A DNA stretch of 64,000 nucleotides from Saliniramus sp050485405. GTDB taxonomy: Bacteria > Pseudomonadota > Alphaproteobacteria > Rhizobiales > Beijerinckiaceae. The notes under the pieces are model-generated. The model was not told where the DNA came from. It worked only from the letters and a program-made list of their open reading frames with translations, and did not search any database. A program made the position numbers and the translations under genes. Positions within the stretch are counted from its first letter, which is position 1. Every line of letters starts with the position of its first letter. This document shows positions 26,784-35,620 of this stretch, piece after piece. The stretch covers positions 30,686 to 94,685 of the forward strand of contig JBJHBI010000004.1 of the NCBI GenBank assembly GCA_050485405.1, written 5' to 3'.

Positions 26784-28796
26784 TCACTCCCCGGCAGGCT
26801 GTGCCAGAGGCGCGAATGCCGGGCTCGCAGCACGGATCCGCGCGGTGCGGTCGGCGATGGTCGCGATGCGCATGGCGCGCGCCACGACGGGCGGTGCGGT
26901 GATGTCTTCCGGGATCGCGGCAAAGCGCCTGCGCGCCATCATCCGCCCGAGCGCGGGGCTCGTTCCGAAGCGGCAGAAGAGAATCGCGAGCACCGGGCCG
27001 ATCGCCACCGGGATGATCCAGGGCAGCATCTGCGGAGCATGGAGCCAGAACGCCGTCAGCGTCGCCACGCCGATCAGGGTCTGCGGCCAGAACCGCGCGA
27101 TCGACTCGGCCCAGGTCACCGCAAAGCCCTGCCTGCGCTGGACCTGCCAGGTGAGCCCCTTCCCGCGCAGGAGCCCCAGAATGAACAAGGCCTCGGCGAT
27201 CGCCATGATCGGCGCGAGCAGCATGCCGTGGAGGAATTCCGCGACACCGCTCAATGCGAGCCGCCGCCCACCGCCGTAGCTGCGCCGGCGGCGCGCATCC
27301 GCGAGCGCGTCGATCAGGCCCGCGATCTTGGGCGCGAAGACCATGACGATCATGCCCGCGAGCAGCCACAGGCCGAGGCTGGAGGGTGCCGCGCCCCAGG
27401 GATTGTCGGCGATCGCGCCGCCTCCGATCCCGAGCGCGCCCTGCGCGAAACCGAGCCCCATGAAGATGAGCCATGCGGGTCCCGAGAGATACATCAGGAT
27501 GGCGAGCGCGAGCTGCATCCGCGCCATGGGCGGCCAGCCGGGCTTCGTCACGAGCTTCAGATATTGCAGATTGCCCTGGCACCAGCGCAGCGAGCGGCGC
27601 ACGAATTCCGGCATGCAGGGCGGATTGATCTCGTAGCTGCCGAATTCGTCGGGAAGCACGCGCACGTCATAGCCGCCGCGCACCATCTGTGCGGCTTCGA
27701 GCTGGTCGTGGCTCAGCACGAGCCCCGAGAGCGGCCCGCTTCCGGGCAGGGTCGGCAGCCGGCAATGGCGCATGAAGGCATCGATGCGGATAATCGCGTT
27801 GTGCCCCCAGTAAGGCCCGGCCGGCCCCTGCCACCACGCGGCGCCTAGCGCATAGGCGCGCATGCCGTGGCGCATCCCGAACTGGAACATCCGGGTGAAG
27901 GCGACCCGGGTCGGAAGCCCCGCAATCAGCGTCTGGCAGATGCCCAGCCGCGGATTGCAATCCATCACCCGCACGAGGCGGCGGATCGCGCCGCCGCTCA
28001 TCAGGCTGTCGGCATCGAGCACGATCATGTAGTCGAAATCGCTTCCCCGCCGCTCCAGCCATTCCCAGAGATTACCGGTCTTGTGGCCGGAATTGTCGGT
28101 GCGGCGGCGGTAGTGGAAGCGGTCGGCGAAACGGATGCGCCGGGTGAAGGCCTGGACGGCGCGGGCCTCCTCGGCGGCGCGAAAGCGGTCCTGCGTGTCG
28201 GAGAGCAGGAATACCTCGAAATTATCCAGCCCGCCTGCGGCTTCGAGGTCGTCGATCGTGGCTTCGAGGTGACCGAGCACCATCTGCGGATCTTCGTCAT
28301 AGGCCGGCACCACGATCGCGGTGCGCCCTTCGAGTGCCCGCTCGTGATCGTCGCGTCCCGCGAGCGGGGCGACCACGTCGAGCGGGTTGCGCCGACCGAG
28401 CGCGATGGCGAGGCCGAAGACTGCGTTCCAGAAGCCGATCACCGTCCAGGGCAGGGTCACGGCGAAGACCGCGAGCATGGCGAAATCGATCAGCGACAAC
28501 CCGTTCTGGCCGAGCACGCGCGCGAGCGTCCCGAGCGCGGTGAGCGCCGTGAGCGTGACGAGCACGAAGAATATCCCGCGGCGCCTTGCCAGAACGCGTG
28601 CTTCGCCCGGATTCCCGGTCATCGGATCGCGGGGCCCGGCGTGGCGGGGTGCGCCGTCATCGTCTCGTCGCTCTTCATCATGCGTGTCTCGCTGCGTGCC
28701 ATTTTGCGGGATGTAATCCAACAACGCCTCCCACGGTACCGGACGGACGGCGTGCGCGCCGTCGAGCGCGGCCTGCGCGCGCGCACCGATATGCAT
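26784..28796 (-). CDS. opgH: Glucans biosynthesis glucosyltransferase (OpgH/MdoH)
   Basis: Up to 670 residues; an inner-membrane family 2 glycosyltransferase that polymerises glucose from UDP-glucose for osmoregulated periplasmic glucans. Two helices (near 75-125) precede the catalytic domain, which shows AIVVPAYDEDPQMVLGHLEA, the DxD-type MIVLDADSLMSG, LSHDQLEAAQMVRGGYDVR and the RRSLRWCQGNLQY (QxxRW-like) motif; several C-terminal helices follow. The usual partner opgG is not in this window. The start is uncertain: ATG 28796 lacks a clear ribosome site, and the first ~60 residues (Asp/Arg-rich) are not typical; ATG 28622 is an alternative. Confidence 0.9.
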   Translation of the reverse strand: MHIGARAQAALDGAHAVRPVPWEALLDYIPQNGTQRDTHDEERRDDDGAPRHAGPRDPMTGNPGEARVLARRRGIFFVLVTLTALTALGTLARVLGQNGLSLIDFAMLAVFAVTLPWTVIGFWNAVFGLAIALGRRNPLDVVAPLAGRDDHERALEGRTAIVVPAYDEDPQMVLGHLEATIDDLEAAGGLDNFEVFLLSDTQDRFRAAEEARAVQAFTRRIRFADRFHYRRRTDNSGHKTGNLWEWLERRGSDFDYMIVLDADSLMSGGAIRRLVRVMDCNPRLGICQTLIAGLPTRVAFTRMFQFGMRHGMRAYALGAAWWQGPAGPYWGHNAIIRIDAFMRHCRLPTLPGSGPLSGLVLSHDQLEAAQMVRGGYDVRVLPDEFGSYEINPPCMPEFVRRSLRWCQGNLQYLKLVTKPGWPPMARMQLALAILMYLSGPAWLIFMGLGFAQGALGIGGGAIADNPWGAAPSSLGLWLLAGMIVMVFAPKIAGLIDALADARRRRSYGGGRRLALSGVAEFLHGMLLAPIMAIAEALFILGLLRGKGLTWQVQRRQGFAVTWAESIARFWPQTLIGVATLTAFWLHAPQMLPWIIPVAIGPVLAILFCRFGTSPALGRMMARRRFAAIPEDITAPPVVARAMRIATIADRTARIRAASPAFAPLAQPAGE

Positions 28797-28819
28797 TACG
28801 CAGACGATGCGGGTTTGGT

Positions 28820-29347
28820 TCAGGCGCGCGGCGATTTCGAGGCAGGCCGCGCATTATCCTCGATAGCTGCGAGCGCCCGGTTCTCCGCCCTGATCCGGAT
28901 CGTCAGCAGCAACGCATTCGCGATGGAGAAGATCAGCGCATAGAGCGGCAGGCCGAAAGCGAGCGGCAGAACGGCGATCTCGGCGATGACGATCCAGTAA
29001 TTGGGATGCGCGAGAAAACGGTAGGGTCCAGTGCGGATCGGGGCGGCGCCGGGCAAGACGATGATCCGCGTCGTCCAGCGCTCGCCGAGGGTCGCGATCG
29101 TCCAGACCCGCGCACCCTGCAGGATCACGAAGACCGCGATCAACGGCCACGAGACGGCGGCATCGTGGGCGAGCACCCAGAGACCCACGAGCCACGCGGC
29201 ATGCATCACCACGATCGCCGGATAATGCCCCGGCGCATGCTCGACGGCGCCCCGCGCCATCAGCGCCGCCGTGTTGCGCTTGGCGATCACGAGTTCGCCG
29301 AGGCGCTGCAGGGTCACGAAGGCGAGTATGATGACGGCGGCGCTCAT
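28820..29347 (-). CDS. Isoprenylcysteine carboxyl methyltransferase (ICMT)-family membrane methyltransferase
   Basis: A 175-residue protein with about five hydrophobic helices. The ICMT signature lies in the C-terminal half: PIRTGPYRFLAHPNYWIV, then a helix and RAENRAL, which bind SAM in this family. Its ATG (29347) overlaps the stop of the type III polyketide synthase gene (ATGA), so the two are translationally coupled. In Bacillus the pair bpsA-bpsB has this arrangement, and BpsB O-methylates alkylpyrones made by BpsA. I infer the same role here: methyl ether formation on a polyketide pyrone or resorcinol at the membrane. Confidence 0.85.
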   Translation of the reverse strand: MSAAVIILAFVTLQRLGELVIAKRNTAALMARGAVEHAPGHYPAIVVMHAAWLVGLWVLAHDAAVSWPLIAVFVILQGARVWTIATLGERWTTRIIVLPGAAPIRTGPYRFLAHPNYWIVIAEIAVLPLAFGLPLYALIFSIANALLLTIRIRAENRALAAIEDNARPASKSPRA

Positions 29348-30450
29348 CGGGCAGGCTCCAGAAAGACGCAATTGAGCGTGAAGCCGGGGCCGAGCGCGGC
29401 GAGCAGCGTGCGTCCGCCCAGACCCGCAGCCAGCGCCCGCTCCAGCACGAACAGCACCGTCGGCGCACTCATGTTGCCGCAGGCGCGCAGCACCGCTCGC
29501 TCGTTCTGCAACCGGCCTTCCGCGAGGCCGAGCGTGGCTTCGAGCGCCTCGATCACCTTGACGCCTCCGGGATGCAGCACATAGTCCGCGATCGCCTCCC
29601 GCACCATGCCGCAGCGCTCGAAGATGCCGGCGAAGGCCTGCCCGAGATGGGCGCGCGCGAATCCCGGTATGGCCTGCGCGAAGATGACCCCGAGGCCCTC
29701 ATCGCCGATATCCCAGCCCATGATGTCGAGCGTGTCGGGCCAGATATGCTCGGCGCTCGCAATCACCCGCGCCCCGGCCTCGCCGACATCCGCGACGCGC
29801 AACACGCAGGCCGCCGCACCGTCACCGAAGAGCGCGGAGGCCACGATATCGGCCTTGTCCGGCGCCTTCGTCCTGAAAGCGAGAGTGCAGGCCTCGACGA
29901 CGACGAGCAACACCGTCTCACCGGGTGCCGCCTCCGCGAGGCGCGCAGCGAGGGCGAGCCCGCCGGCCCCGCCCGCACAGCCGAGACCGAAGACCGGGAT
30001 CCGGCGCACATCGTTGCGAAACCCCATCTGCGTCAGGGCGCGCGCCTCGATTCCCGGCGTGGCGATACCGGTGGAGGACACCGTGACGATGGTATCGACA
30101 TCCCCCGCGCGCAGGCTGGCACGTTCGAGAGCCGAACCCGTGGCCGCCGTGAACAGAGCCGTCGCCCCGTCCAGATAGGCCTGCGCCCGATCCGGCCAGT
30201 TGCGCGGCTCGCGATACCAGCTGACGGGCATCACGGCATGTCGGGTGTCGATGGCGGCATTGGTGAAGACGGGTTCGAGCCGGGTGAAGCCCGGATAACG
30301 CGGCGCGATCATCTCCCGGGCGACGGCGAGTGCCTCGTCCTGGGTGAAGCAATGCGGGGGCAGCGCCGTGGCGAGGCCCAGAATAGCCGCTCTGCGGGAC
30401 ACGTCTGGCTCCTGCGCGGAGACCGGCCGATCCGGCACCGCGATCATCAC
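29344..30450 (-). CDS. Type III polyketide synthase (chalcone/alkylpyrone synthase-like)
   Basis: A 368-residue thiolase-fold enzyme. The Cys-His-Asn triad is visible: nucleophile in VFGLGCAGGAGG (C158), His in YVLHPGGVKVI (H293) and Asn in CGNMSAPT (N326). The segment TVSSTGIATPGIEARAL is typical of bacterial long-chain alkylpyrone or alkylresorcinol synthases rather than plant chalcone synthases. It extends a fatty acyl starter with malonyl-CoA. The ICMT-family methyltransferase gene is coupled downstream. The ribosome site before the 30450 start is weak, so the exact start is open. Confidence 0.92.
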   Translation of the reverse strand: MMIAVPDRPVSAQEPDVSRRAAILGLATALPPHCFTQDEALAVAREMIAPRYPGFTRLEPVFTNAAIDTRHAVMPVSWYREPRNWPDRAQAYLDGATALFTAATGSALERASLRAGDVDTIVTVSSTGIATPGIEARALTQMGFRNDVRRIPVFGLGCAGGAGGLALAARLAEAAPGETVLLVVVEACTLAFRTKAPDKADIVASALFGDGAAACVLRVADVGEAGARVIASAEHIWPDTLDIMGWDIGDEGLGVIFAQAIPGFARAHLGQAFAGIFERCGMVREAIADYVLHPGGVKVIEALEATLGLAEGRLQNERAVLRACGNMSAPTVLFVLERALAAGLGGRTLLAALGPGFTLNCVFLEPAR

Positions 30451-30609
30451 TGATACGGATCAACGCACGAAAGCGATCACCGTATCCGTGCGCCGACGGG
30501 TATGGAGCGGGCTGACCACAGGCTTTGGATGTACGGAAGCCGCTTGCACAATCGGCATCGGAGCGCCATTTACGTTATGTGAGGCAATTTCAGGGTATGA
30601 CCCCGTATC

Positions 30610-31101
30610 ATGATCCGCTACGCCCTAATCTGTGATCAGGCACACGACTTCGAAAGCTGGTTTCCGTCCGGCGATGCTTTCGAGGACCAGCGCGCGCGCG
30701 GGCTCGTCGCCTGCCCGGTCTGTGGTTCGGTGAATGTCGAGAAGCGCATCATGGCCCCTGCCATTGCCCGGCGCGACCGCGCGCCGCAAGCCGTCCCAGC
30801 CCCTGTCGACGAAGCAGTGAGCGCCCCCGGGACGGCTGCTGTGTCGGTAAGCGAGCCGGTGGCACTCCTCAGCGAGCGCGAGAAGGCCCTGCGCGCCATG
30901 ATCCGCGAGATCCACAGCCATGTGACGCAGAATGCCGAGAATGTCGGCAAGCGCTTCGTCTCGGAAGCGCGGCGGATGCATTACGGCGAAGCGGAGGAGC
31001 GCGCGATCTACGGCGAGGCGAGCCTCGACGAGGCGCGCGAACTCATCGAGGAAGGCGTACCGGTCCAGCCCCTGCCCGGCCTCGCCGACGATCGCAACTG
31101 A
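30610..31101 (+). CDS. DUF1178 family protein
   Basis: A 163-residue protein typical of alphaproteobacteria. The N-terminus MIRYALICDQAHDFESWFPS and the following CPVCGSVNVEKRIMAP place it in DUF1178; the two Cys pairs (C9 with the CPVC motif) suggest a small zinc ribbon. Residues ~95-150 are helical and charged. It is divergent from the polyketide synthase gene and convergent with the Nudix gene. Its function is unknown for the family. Confidence 0.9.
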   Translation: MIRYALICDQAHDFESWFPSGDAFEDQRARGLVACPVCGSVNVEKRIMAPAIARRDRAPQAVPAPVDEAVSAPGTAAVSVSEPVALLSEREKALRAMIREIHSHVTQNAENVGKRFVSEARRMHYGEAEERAIYGEASLDEARELIEEGVPVQPLPGLADDRN

Positions 31102-31110
31102 GGCAAAAGC

Positions 31111-31635
31111 TCATGCCACGCCGAGATCGCGCGGTGCATCCGGGATGCGCCCCGCCAGAATATCGGCGAACAAAGCCGGGATCCCGGCGGGATCGATGAC
31201 GAGATCGGGCGTCGCGAGCGCGGACGCCTCCCACCAGCGCACGTCGAGCACCGGATCGCCCTCGGTCTCCTGCAGCCGCGACGTGTCGATCCGGTCATGC
31301 GGAGCGCGCACCAGAAAGTACGTCTCGCGCACGAAACGATGACGGGCGAAGAGCGTCTGCGGGCAGGCGCGCCGCGCCACGACCGGGCCGAGCGTCAGGC
31401 CCGTCAGCCCCGTCTCTTCCGCGAGTTCGCGCAGGCAGGTCTGCTGCGGTGTCTCCCCCGGCTCACGCCCGCCGCCGGGTATGTACCAGAAATCCCGCTT
31501 GCCTGGCCGCGCGGGATCGACGTCGCGCGAAGCCTCGTAGCAGATCAGGAGCAGCCTGTCGGCGGGATCGATCAGGATGGCGCGCGCGGTCTCGCGCTCG
31601 GGCAGATCCGTCGGGTTGGTCCCGGGCGCGCTCAC
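31111..31635 (-). CDS. NUDIX hydrolase
   Basis: A 174-residue hydrolase with a complete Nudix box: GGGREPGETPQQTCLRELAE then ETGL (residues ~54-77), which binds Mg2+ and cleaves nucleoside diphosphate-linked compounds. The start is GTG at 31635, which overlaps the stop of the upstream dehydratase gene (GTGA), implying coupling. The substrate is not predictable from the box alone; FWYIPGGGREPGE with an N-terminal TARAILIDPADRLLLI matches the general MutT-like subgroup. Confidence 0.9.
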   Translation of the reverse strand: MSAPGTNPTDLPERETARAILIDPADRLLLICYEASRDVDPARPGKRDFWYIPGGGREPGETPQQTCLRELAEETGLTGLTLGPVVARRACPQTLFARHRFVRETYFLVRAPHDRIDTSRLQETEGDPVLDVRWWEASALATPDLVIDPAGIPALFADILAGRIPDAPRDLGVA

Positions 31636-32576
31636 AGCAGATCGTCCAGCGCGCGCAGATCGACATTCGCGCCGCAGACGAGCACGCCGACGCGCTCACC
31701 GGGCCGGGGGCGATAGGCACCGCTCGTCAGCGCCGCGAGTGCCGCCGCGCCGCCGGGCTCGGTCGCGATGCGCCAGTCGAGCCAGAGCCGGCGCTGCGCC
31801 TGCGTGATGGCGTCGTCGGTCACGAGCGCCACGTGATCGACCGCAGCGCGGCAGATCTCGTGGACGAGGGCGCCGGTATTGCGCGCGCCGAGCGAATCGG
31901 CTGCGACCGAATTAACCTCTACATCGACCGGCCCGCCGGCTTCGAGGGCCGCATGCAGCGCGCAGGAACCCTCCGGCTCCACCGCGACCACCTTTACCCG
32001 CCCGTGCAGGAACGCGCTCACCCCCGATACCAGCCCGCCACCGCCGGCGGCGACGAGCACCGTATCGAGATCGGGCTGGTCTTCCAGCCATTCGATCGCC
32101 ACCGTGCCCTGCCCTGCAATCGTCTCCGGCGCGTCATAGGCGTGGATCGAGAGCGCCCCGGTCTCGGCCATGTATTCCGCACAGGCGATCGCGGCATCGG
32201 CGTAACGCGGCCCGCCGATCACCACCTCGGCGCCGTGGCGGCGGATGGCGTCGACCTTGGGCTTGCTCGCGATCTCGGGCACGAAGACGCGCGCTGGCAC
32301 GCCCAGCGAATGCGCGGCATAAGCCACGGCCGCACCGTGATTGCCGCCCGAGGCCGCAGCCACACCGGCGGCGGGAACGTCCTTGCTCAGAAGCGTGTTG
32401 AAGGCGCCGCGCGGCTTGAAAGAGCCGGCATGCTGGAGGAATTCGAGCTTCAGCGAGACCGGCCCGTCATGACCGAAATCCCCCTTGGGCAGGTTCACGA
32501 CCGGCGTGCGACGGATGTGGTCGCGGATGCGCGCATATGCGGCGCGGATATCATCGGGGCTGACGGGCAGGCTCAT
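31632..32576 (-). CDS. Threonine/serine dehydratase-like PLP enzyme
   Basis: A 314-residue fold-type II PLP enzyme. The Schiff-base lysine is in HAGSFKPRGAFNTL, the phosphate loop is VAAGGGGLVSG, and ASGGNHGAAVAYAA is the family's substrate-carboxylate loop. There is no C-terminal ACT regulatory domain, so it resembles catabolic threonine dehydratase or serine racemase-like proteins rather than IlvA. It would deaminate Thr/Ser or racemise Ser. It is coupled to the Nudix gene downstream; a functional link is not obvious. Confidence 0.88.
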   Translation of the reverse strand: MSLPVSPDDIRAAYARIRDHIRRTPVVNLPKGDFGHDGPVSLKLEFLQHAGSFKPRGAFNTLLSKDVPAAGVAAASGGNHGAAVAYAAHSLGVPARVFVPEIASKPKVDAIRRHGAEVVIGGPRYADAAIACAEYMAETGALSIHAYDAPETIAGQGTVAIEWLEDQPDLDTVLVAAGGGGLVSGVSAFLHGRVKVVAVEPEGSCALHAALEAGGPVDVEVNSVAADSLGARNTGALVHEICRAAVDHVALVTDDAITQAQRRLWLDWRIATEPGGAAALAALTSGAYRPRPGERVGVLVCGANVDLRALDDLL

Positions 32577-32663
32577 GAGGGGGCTTCCGGATTCTTGCGA
32601 GGCGCGGGACGGAGTTCGTCCCCGTCCCTAGCATACCGCGCGTATCGCACCACCGGCATTCCC

Positions 32664-32987
32664 TCACCCGGCGCGTGCCGCAATGCCCGCCCCGGTGCCG
32701 ACATCCGCATCGATCGCGGCGCGCAGAGCCTCCTCGTCCACCGCCTCGACGGGGGCCTGGACCTTCAGCGCGCGGGTGCGCGTACCCGGCTCCATGATCA
32801 GGATCACCGTCTCCTGACCCGGGCAGGCGGGATCGGTGCAGTTGATCTCGTTGACCTTGATGATGGTATCGGGCGCCGGCGCGAGGAGCGCGAAGGCGAG
32901 AGCGCGCACGCGCTCGATCTCCGCCCGGTCGATCCCGCCGGAGGGTATGACGTTGCGCAGCAAACCGGCGAAGGCGCCCTTCATCAT
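32664..32987 (-). CDS. Conserved hypothetical protein (alphaproteobacterial)
   Basis: A 107-residue protein. The ATG at 32987 is preceded by GAGGAGAG at good spacing; a longer frame reaching 33074 has no such site. The core is IIKVNEINCTDPACPGQETV then ILIMEPGTRTRALKVQAP, with two Cys (CTDPAC) that could bind a metal or form a disulfide. I recognise the pattern as a widespread uncharacterised alphaproteobacterial family but give no function. It is 146 bp downstream of the PCuAC gene stop on the same strand. Confidence 0.7.
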   Translation of the reverse strand: MMKGAFAGLLRNVIPSGGIDRAEIERVRALAFALLAPAPDTIIKVNEINCTDPACPGQETVILIMEPGTRTRALKVQAPVEAVDEEALRAAIDADVGTGAGIAARAG

Positions 32988-33098
32988 GCGGTTACTCTCC
33001 TCGTCGCACCAGCGAATCGCGCGATCCGCCGGTGCTTTTCGATCATGGCGATGCGGCGCGGATGGGGCAAGCACACACGCACCGCACAGGGTCGGTCA

Positions 33099-33140
33099 TA
33101 TGCGATCAGTCATATGCGATCAGTCACGCGCGATCAGTCA
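33099..33140. repeat. Three tandem 14-bp repeats at the end of the PCuAC gene
   Basis: Units at 33099-33112 and 33113-33126 are identical (TATGCGATCAGTCA); the third, 33127-33140, differs only at its first three bases. The third unit contains the PCuAC stop codon. Slippage during replication is the simple explanation, and it also fits the adjacent His/Asp-coding repeats. Confidence 0.85.
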
Positions 33141-33715
33141 TGGCTGTGACCATGATCGTCATGATCGTGCCCGTGATCGTCGTGGTCGTGATCGTCGTGC
33201 CCGTGATCGTGATCATGCCCGTGCCCGCCCGGAGCACGGGGCGAGCCCATCGGGGCGACATCGTAGCTGATTTCGATCTCGCCGGCGCGCTCGAAGACCA
33301 GCGTGCCCGAGACCGGCGCATCCATAGTGACGGGGGTGGCGAGGTTCATGAACATCACGTGATAACTGCCGGGCTCCAGCGCGACGCTACCGCCCGGCGG
33401 GATCTCGAGCCCGCCCGCGACCTCGGCCATGCGCGCCACACCATCGACCATCTCCATCGAATGCACCTCGAAACGCGGAGCGATCTCGCTGGTACCGCCG
33501 ATCAGACGGTCAGGCTCGGAGCCGTTATTGGTGATGACCATGTAGCCGCCGGCCACCCGCGCGCCCGCGGGCGTCACACGGGTCCAGGGATTGTCGATGG
33601 TGATCTCGCCGATGGTGAAGCTCTCGGCCTGCGCCGTGTTCATCGGCGCGGTGAGCCCGAGCGTGGCGGAAAGCGTGATGGCGGCAATGGCCGCGTTGCG
33701 GAACTGATATGTCAT
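33134..33715 (-). CDS. PCu(A)C-family periplasmic copper chaperone with His/Asp-rich tail
   Basis: A 193-residue exported protein. The signal peptide (residues 1-30, ending NTAQAES) is followed by the PCuAC domain, whose Cu(I) ligands fit H-x-M / M / H-x-M: EVHSMEMVDGVARM and later GSYHVMFMNL. Such proteins deliver copper to cytochrome oxidase or buffer it in the periplasm. The last ~30 residues are an unusual run of H, D and G (GHDHDHGHDDHDHDDHG), a likely extra metal sponge, encoded by near-perfect short DNA repeats. A DUF2946-type gene lies just upstream on the same strand. Confidence 0.93.
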   Translation of the reverse strand: MTYQFRNAAIAAITLSATLGLTAPMNTAQAESFTIGEITIDNPWTRVTPAGARVAGGYMVITNNGSEPDRLIGGTSEIAPRFEVHSMEMVDGVARMAEVAGGLEIPPGGSVALEPGSYHVMFMNLATPVTMDAPVSGTLVFERAGEIEISYDVAPMGSPRAPGGHGHDHDHGHDDHDHDDHGHDHDDHGHSHD

Positions 33716-33805
33716 GACGGAACCTTCTTCATCGTGATGCCCGGCGGCGCGCGGTGTCGCGCAGCCCGCACCGGGACGGATTTCAAGAATCGATATCGGT
33801 GGATT

Positions 33806-34252
33806 TCAGACGATGAAGACAGGCGGGCCGCGCGGGCCGTGGGCACCGATCAACGGCGCGACGGGAAGATCAGGCCTTTCGCGCAGGCCCGAGGGGGCGA
33901 TGCGCGCCATGGCGCGATTGTCGAAGCCGAGAAGCTGCGCATCGGGCGCATGCGGCAGCGGCGGTGCCGGGGGAACCGGGCAGCCGGTAAGGCATTCCGC
34001 CTTGTGGCGCGCGGCGCCATAGGGGTCGTGATGGTGACCGGCTTCGAGCAGGCAATGGATGCCCGGGCCACCGAGCGCATGCGCCTGATGCGTCGCGAGC
34101 AGCGTCCCGGCGAGAAGCCCCGAGAGCACGAAGGCGTAGAGCACGAGTACGGTGGCGATGCGGCGCGCAAGCGAGTGCCCGCGCGCCTCGGCCCGCCCTG
34201 CCCGCGAGCATGGACACGTGCTGCCCTTGGTGATGACGCCGGCGCGGTTCAT
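33806..34252 (-). CDS. DUF2946-like small exported/membrane protein
   Basis: A 148-residue protein with one hydrophobic helix (about residues 30-55, TVLVLYAFVLSGLLAGTLLA), a His/Cys-containing middle (CLLEAGHHHDPYG and CLTGCP) and the C-terminal APLIGAHGPRGPPVF, which resembles the conserved RGPP ending of DUF2946 proteins. It lies 90 bp upstream of the copper chaperone gene on the same strand. The His/Cys content and context suggest copper handling. The function is inferred, not established. Confidence 0.65.
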   Translation of the reverse strand: MNRAGVITKGSTCPCSRAGRAEARGHSLARRIATVLVLYAFVLSGLLAGTLLATHQAHALGGPGIHCLLEAGHHHDPYGAARHKAECLTGCPVPPAPPLPHAPDAQLLGFDNRAMARIAPSGLRERPDLPVAPLIGAHGPRGPPVFIV

Positions 34253-34297
34253 GGCTCGTCTTTAGCGCAGGAACCGCACGGGCGGCAATGCGGCTTT

Positions 34298-35521
34298 TCA
34301 GGCCCGCAGGGCCTTCGCCACGGCCTCGGCATAGACGCGGGCGCCGAGGATGATGTCTTCCTCCGCCGTATCCTCGGTCCAGTGATGGCTGATGCCGCCG
34401 ATCGAGGGCACGAACAGCATCGCGGCCGGCATGATCCGCGCGAGATATTGCGCGTCGTGGCCCGCGCCGCTCGGCATGCGCAGACACTTGCCCGGCGCAT
34501 GAATCGCGGCTGCCGCGTCGATCAGATCCTGGAAACCGGCATCCATGCGCGCGGGCTTGCTCTGGCCCATCACTTCTAGCGAGGCGCTGCAGACGCCCTC
34601 GGCATCGATCTCGGCGACGATTTTGCGCAGTTCCGCATCGAGGCGTTCCAGCACCGCCTCGTCCGCGTCGCGCAGCTGGAAGAGCACTTCCGCACGCCCG
34701 GGAATGATGCTCGGCGCGCCGGGTTCCAGCGCGATCCGCCCGGCTGTCCAGACGGAGCGTTCGCCGCAGATCTGCGGGAAGCGCTCATCGATCTTCGCGA
34801 GCGCCCGCACGGCGGCGAGACCGGCATCGCGGCGGCGCTTCATGCTGGTCGTGCCGGCATGGTTCTGCTCGCCGGTGAAGACCAGCTTGTATTGCCAGAT
34901 CGCGACGATCGCGGTGACGTTGCCGATCTTCATATCCGAGGAAATCAGCGTGTCGCCCTGCTCGATATGCGCCTCGAAGAAGCCACGATAGCGCCCTTCC
35001 TCGTAGCGCACGCGCGTCTCGTCCGCGAGGCCGACCTCCGAGAGTGCCTGCCGCAGGGGCTTGCCGTCATAGCGGTTCGCGGCTGCGTCGATCTCGGATT
35101 CGTCCAGAATGCCGAGGAAGGATTTGGAGCCGAGGAAGGAGCCGAAATGCCCCTCCTCGTCGCACAGGGCGATGACGTCCACGGCGCAATCGGAGAAATT
35201 CCCGTCCTCGGCGATGGCGCGGGCGGCTTCCAGCCCGAAGATCACCCCCATCGCCCCGTCGAGCCAACCCGCATGGTTCTGGCTCTCGAGATGCGAACCG
35301 GTGAGGATTTTCGGCCCGGGCGCCTCGCGCCGCCCGAAGACGGAGCCGATCCCGTCGATCCGCGCCTCGAGCCCGGCCTCGCGCATGCGGCCGACGAGCC
35401 AGTGGCGCGCCTCCATATCCTGGGCCGAGAAGGTCGGGCGGTGCACGCCGGTTTTGTACGCGCCGATGCCGCGCAGGTGTTTCAGATCGCCCATCAGGCG
35501 TTCGGGATTGATATCGACCAT
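34298..35521 (-). CDS. M20-family Zn-dependent hydantoinase/carbamoylase-type amidohydrolase
   Basis: A 407-residue enzyme of the N-carbamoyl-L-amino acid hydrolase / allantoate amidohydrolase / ureidoglycolate group. Metal ligands are visible in GSHLESQNHAGWLDGAMGVI (His, Asp), CDEEGHFGSFLGSKSFLG (Glu pair), the HIEQG motif and SIGGISHHWTED. The ATG at 35521 has GAGGAG 6 bp upstream; a longer frame to 35608 lacks one. No hydantoinase or allantoinase gene is adjacent, so the exact carbamoyl or ureido substrate is undetermined. Confidence 0.9.
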   Translation of the reverse strand: MVDINPERLMGDLKHLRGIGAYKTGVHRPTFSAQDMEARHWLVGRMREAGLEARIDGIGSVFGRREAPGPKILTGSHLESQNHAGWLDGAMGVIFGLEAARAIAEDGNFSDCAVDVIALCDEEGHFGSFLGSKSFLGILDESEIDAAANRYDGKPLRQALSEVGLADETRVRYEEGRYRGFFEAHIEQGDTLISSDMKIGNVTAIVAIWQYKLVFTGEQNHAGTTSMKRRRDAGLAAVRALAKIDERFPQICGERSVWTAGRIALEPGAPSIIPGRAEVLFQLRDADEAVLERLDAELRKIVAEIDAEGVCSASLEVMGQSKPARMDAGFQDLIDAAAAIHAPGKCLRMPSGAGHDAQYLARIMPAAMLFVPSIGGISHHWTEDTAEEDIILGARVYAEAVAKALRA

Positions 35522-35620
35522 GGCTGTCTCCTCGTTGCGCGGAGGGAACAGCGATGCACGCGCCTTGGCAAGGGGCGATTCCTCACGATGCGCTGGCAGG
35601 CTGCGCACCGGTCGATCGCC

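Noticed and set aside
33099..33240. Short repeats that might be a CRISPR array
   Set aside because: Repeats are 14 bp and contiguous without spacers, and the rest encodes the His/Asp tail of the copper chaperone. No cas genes are in the window.
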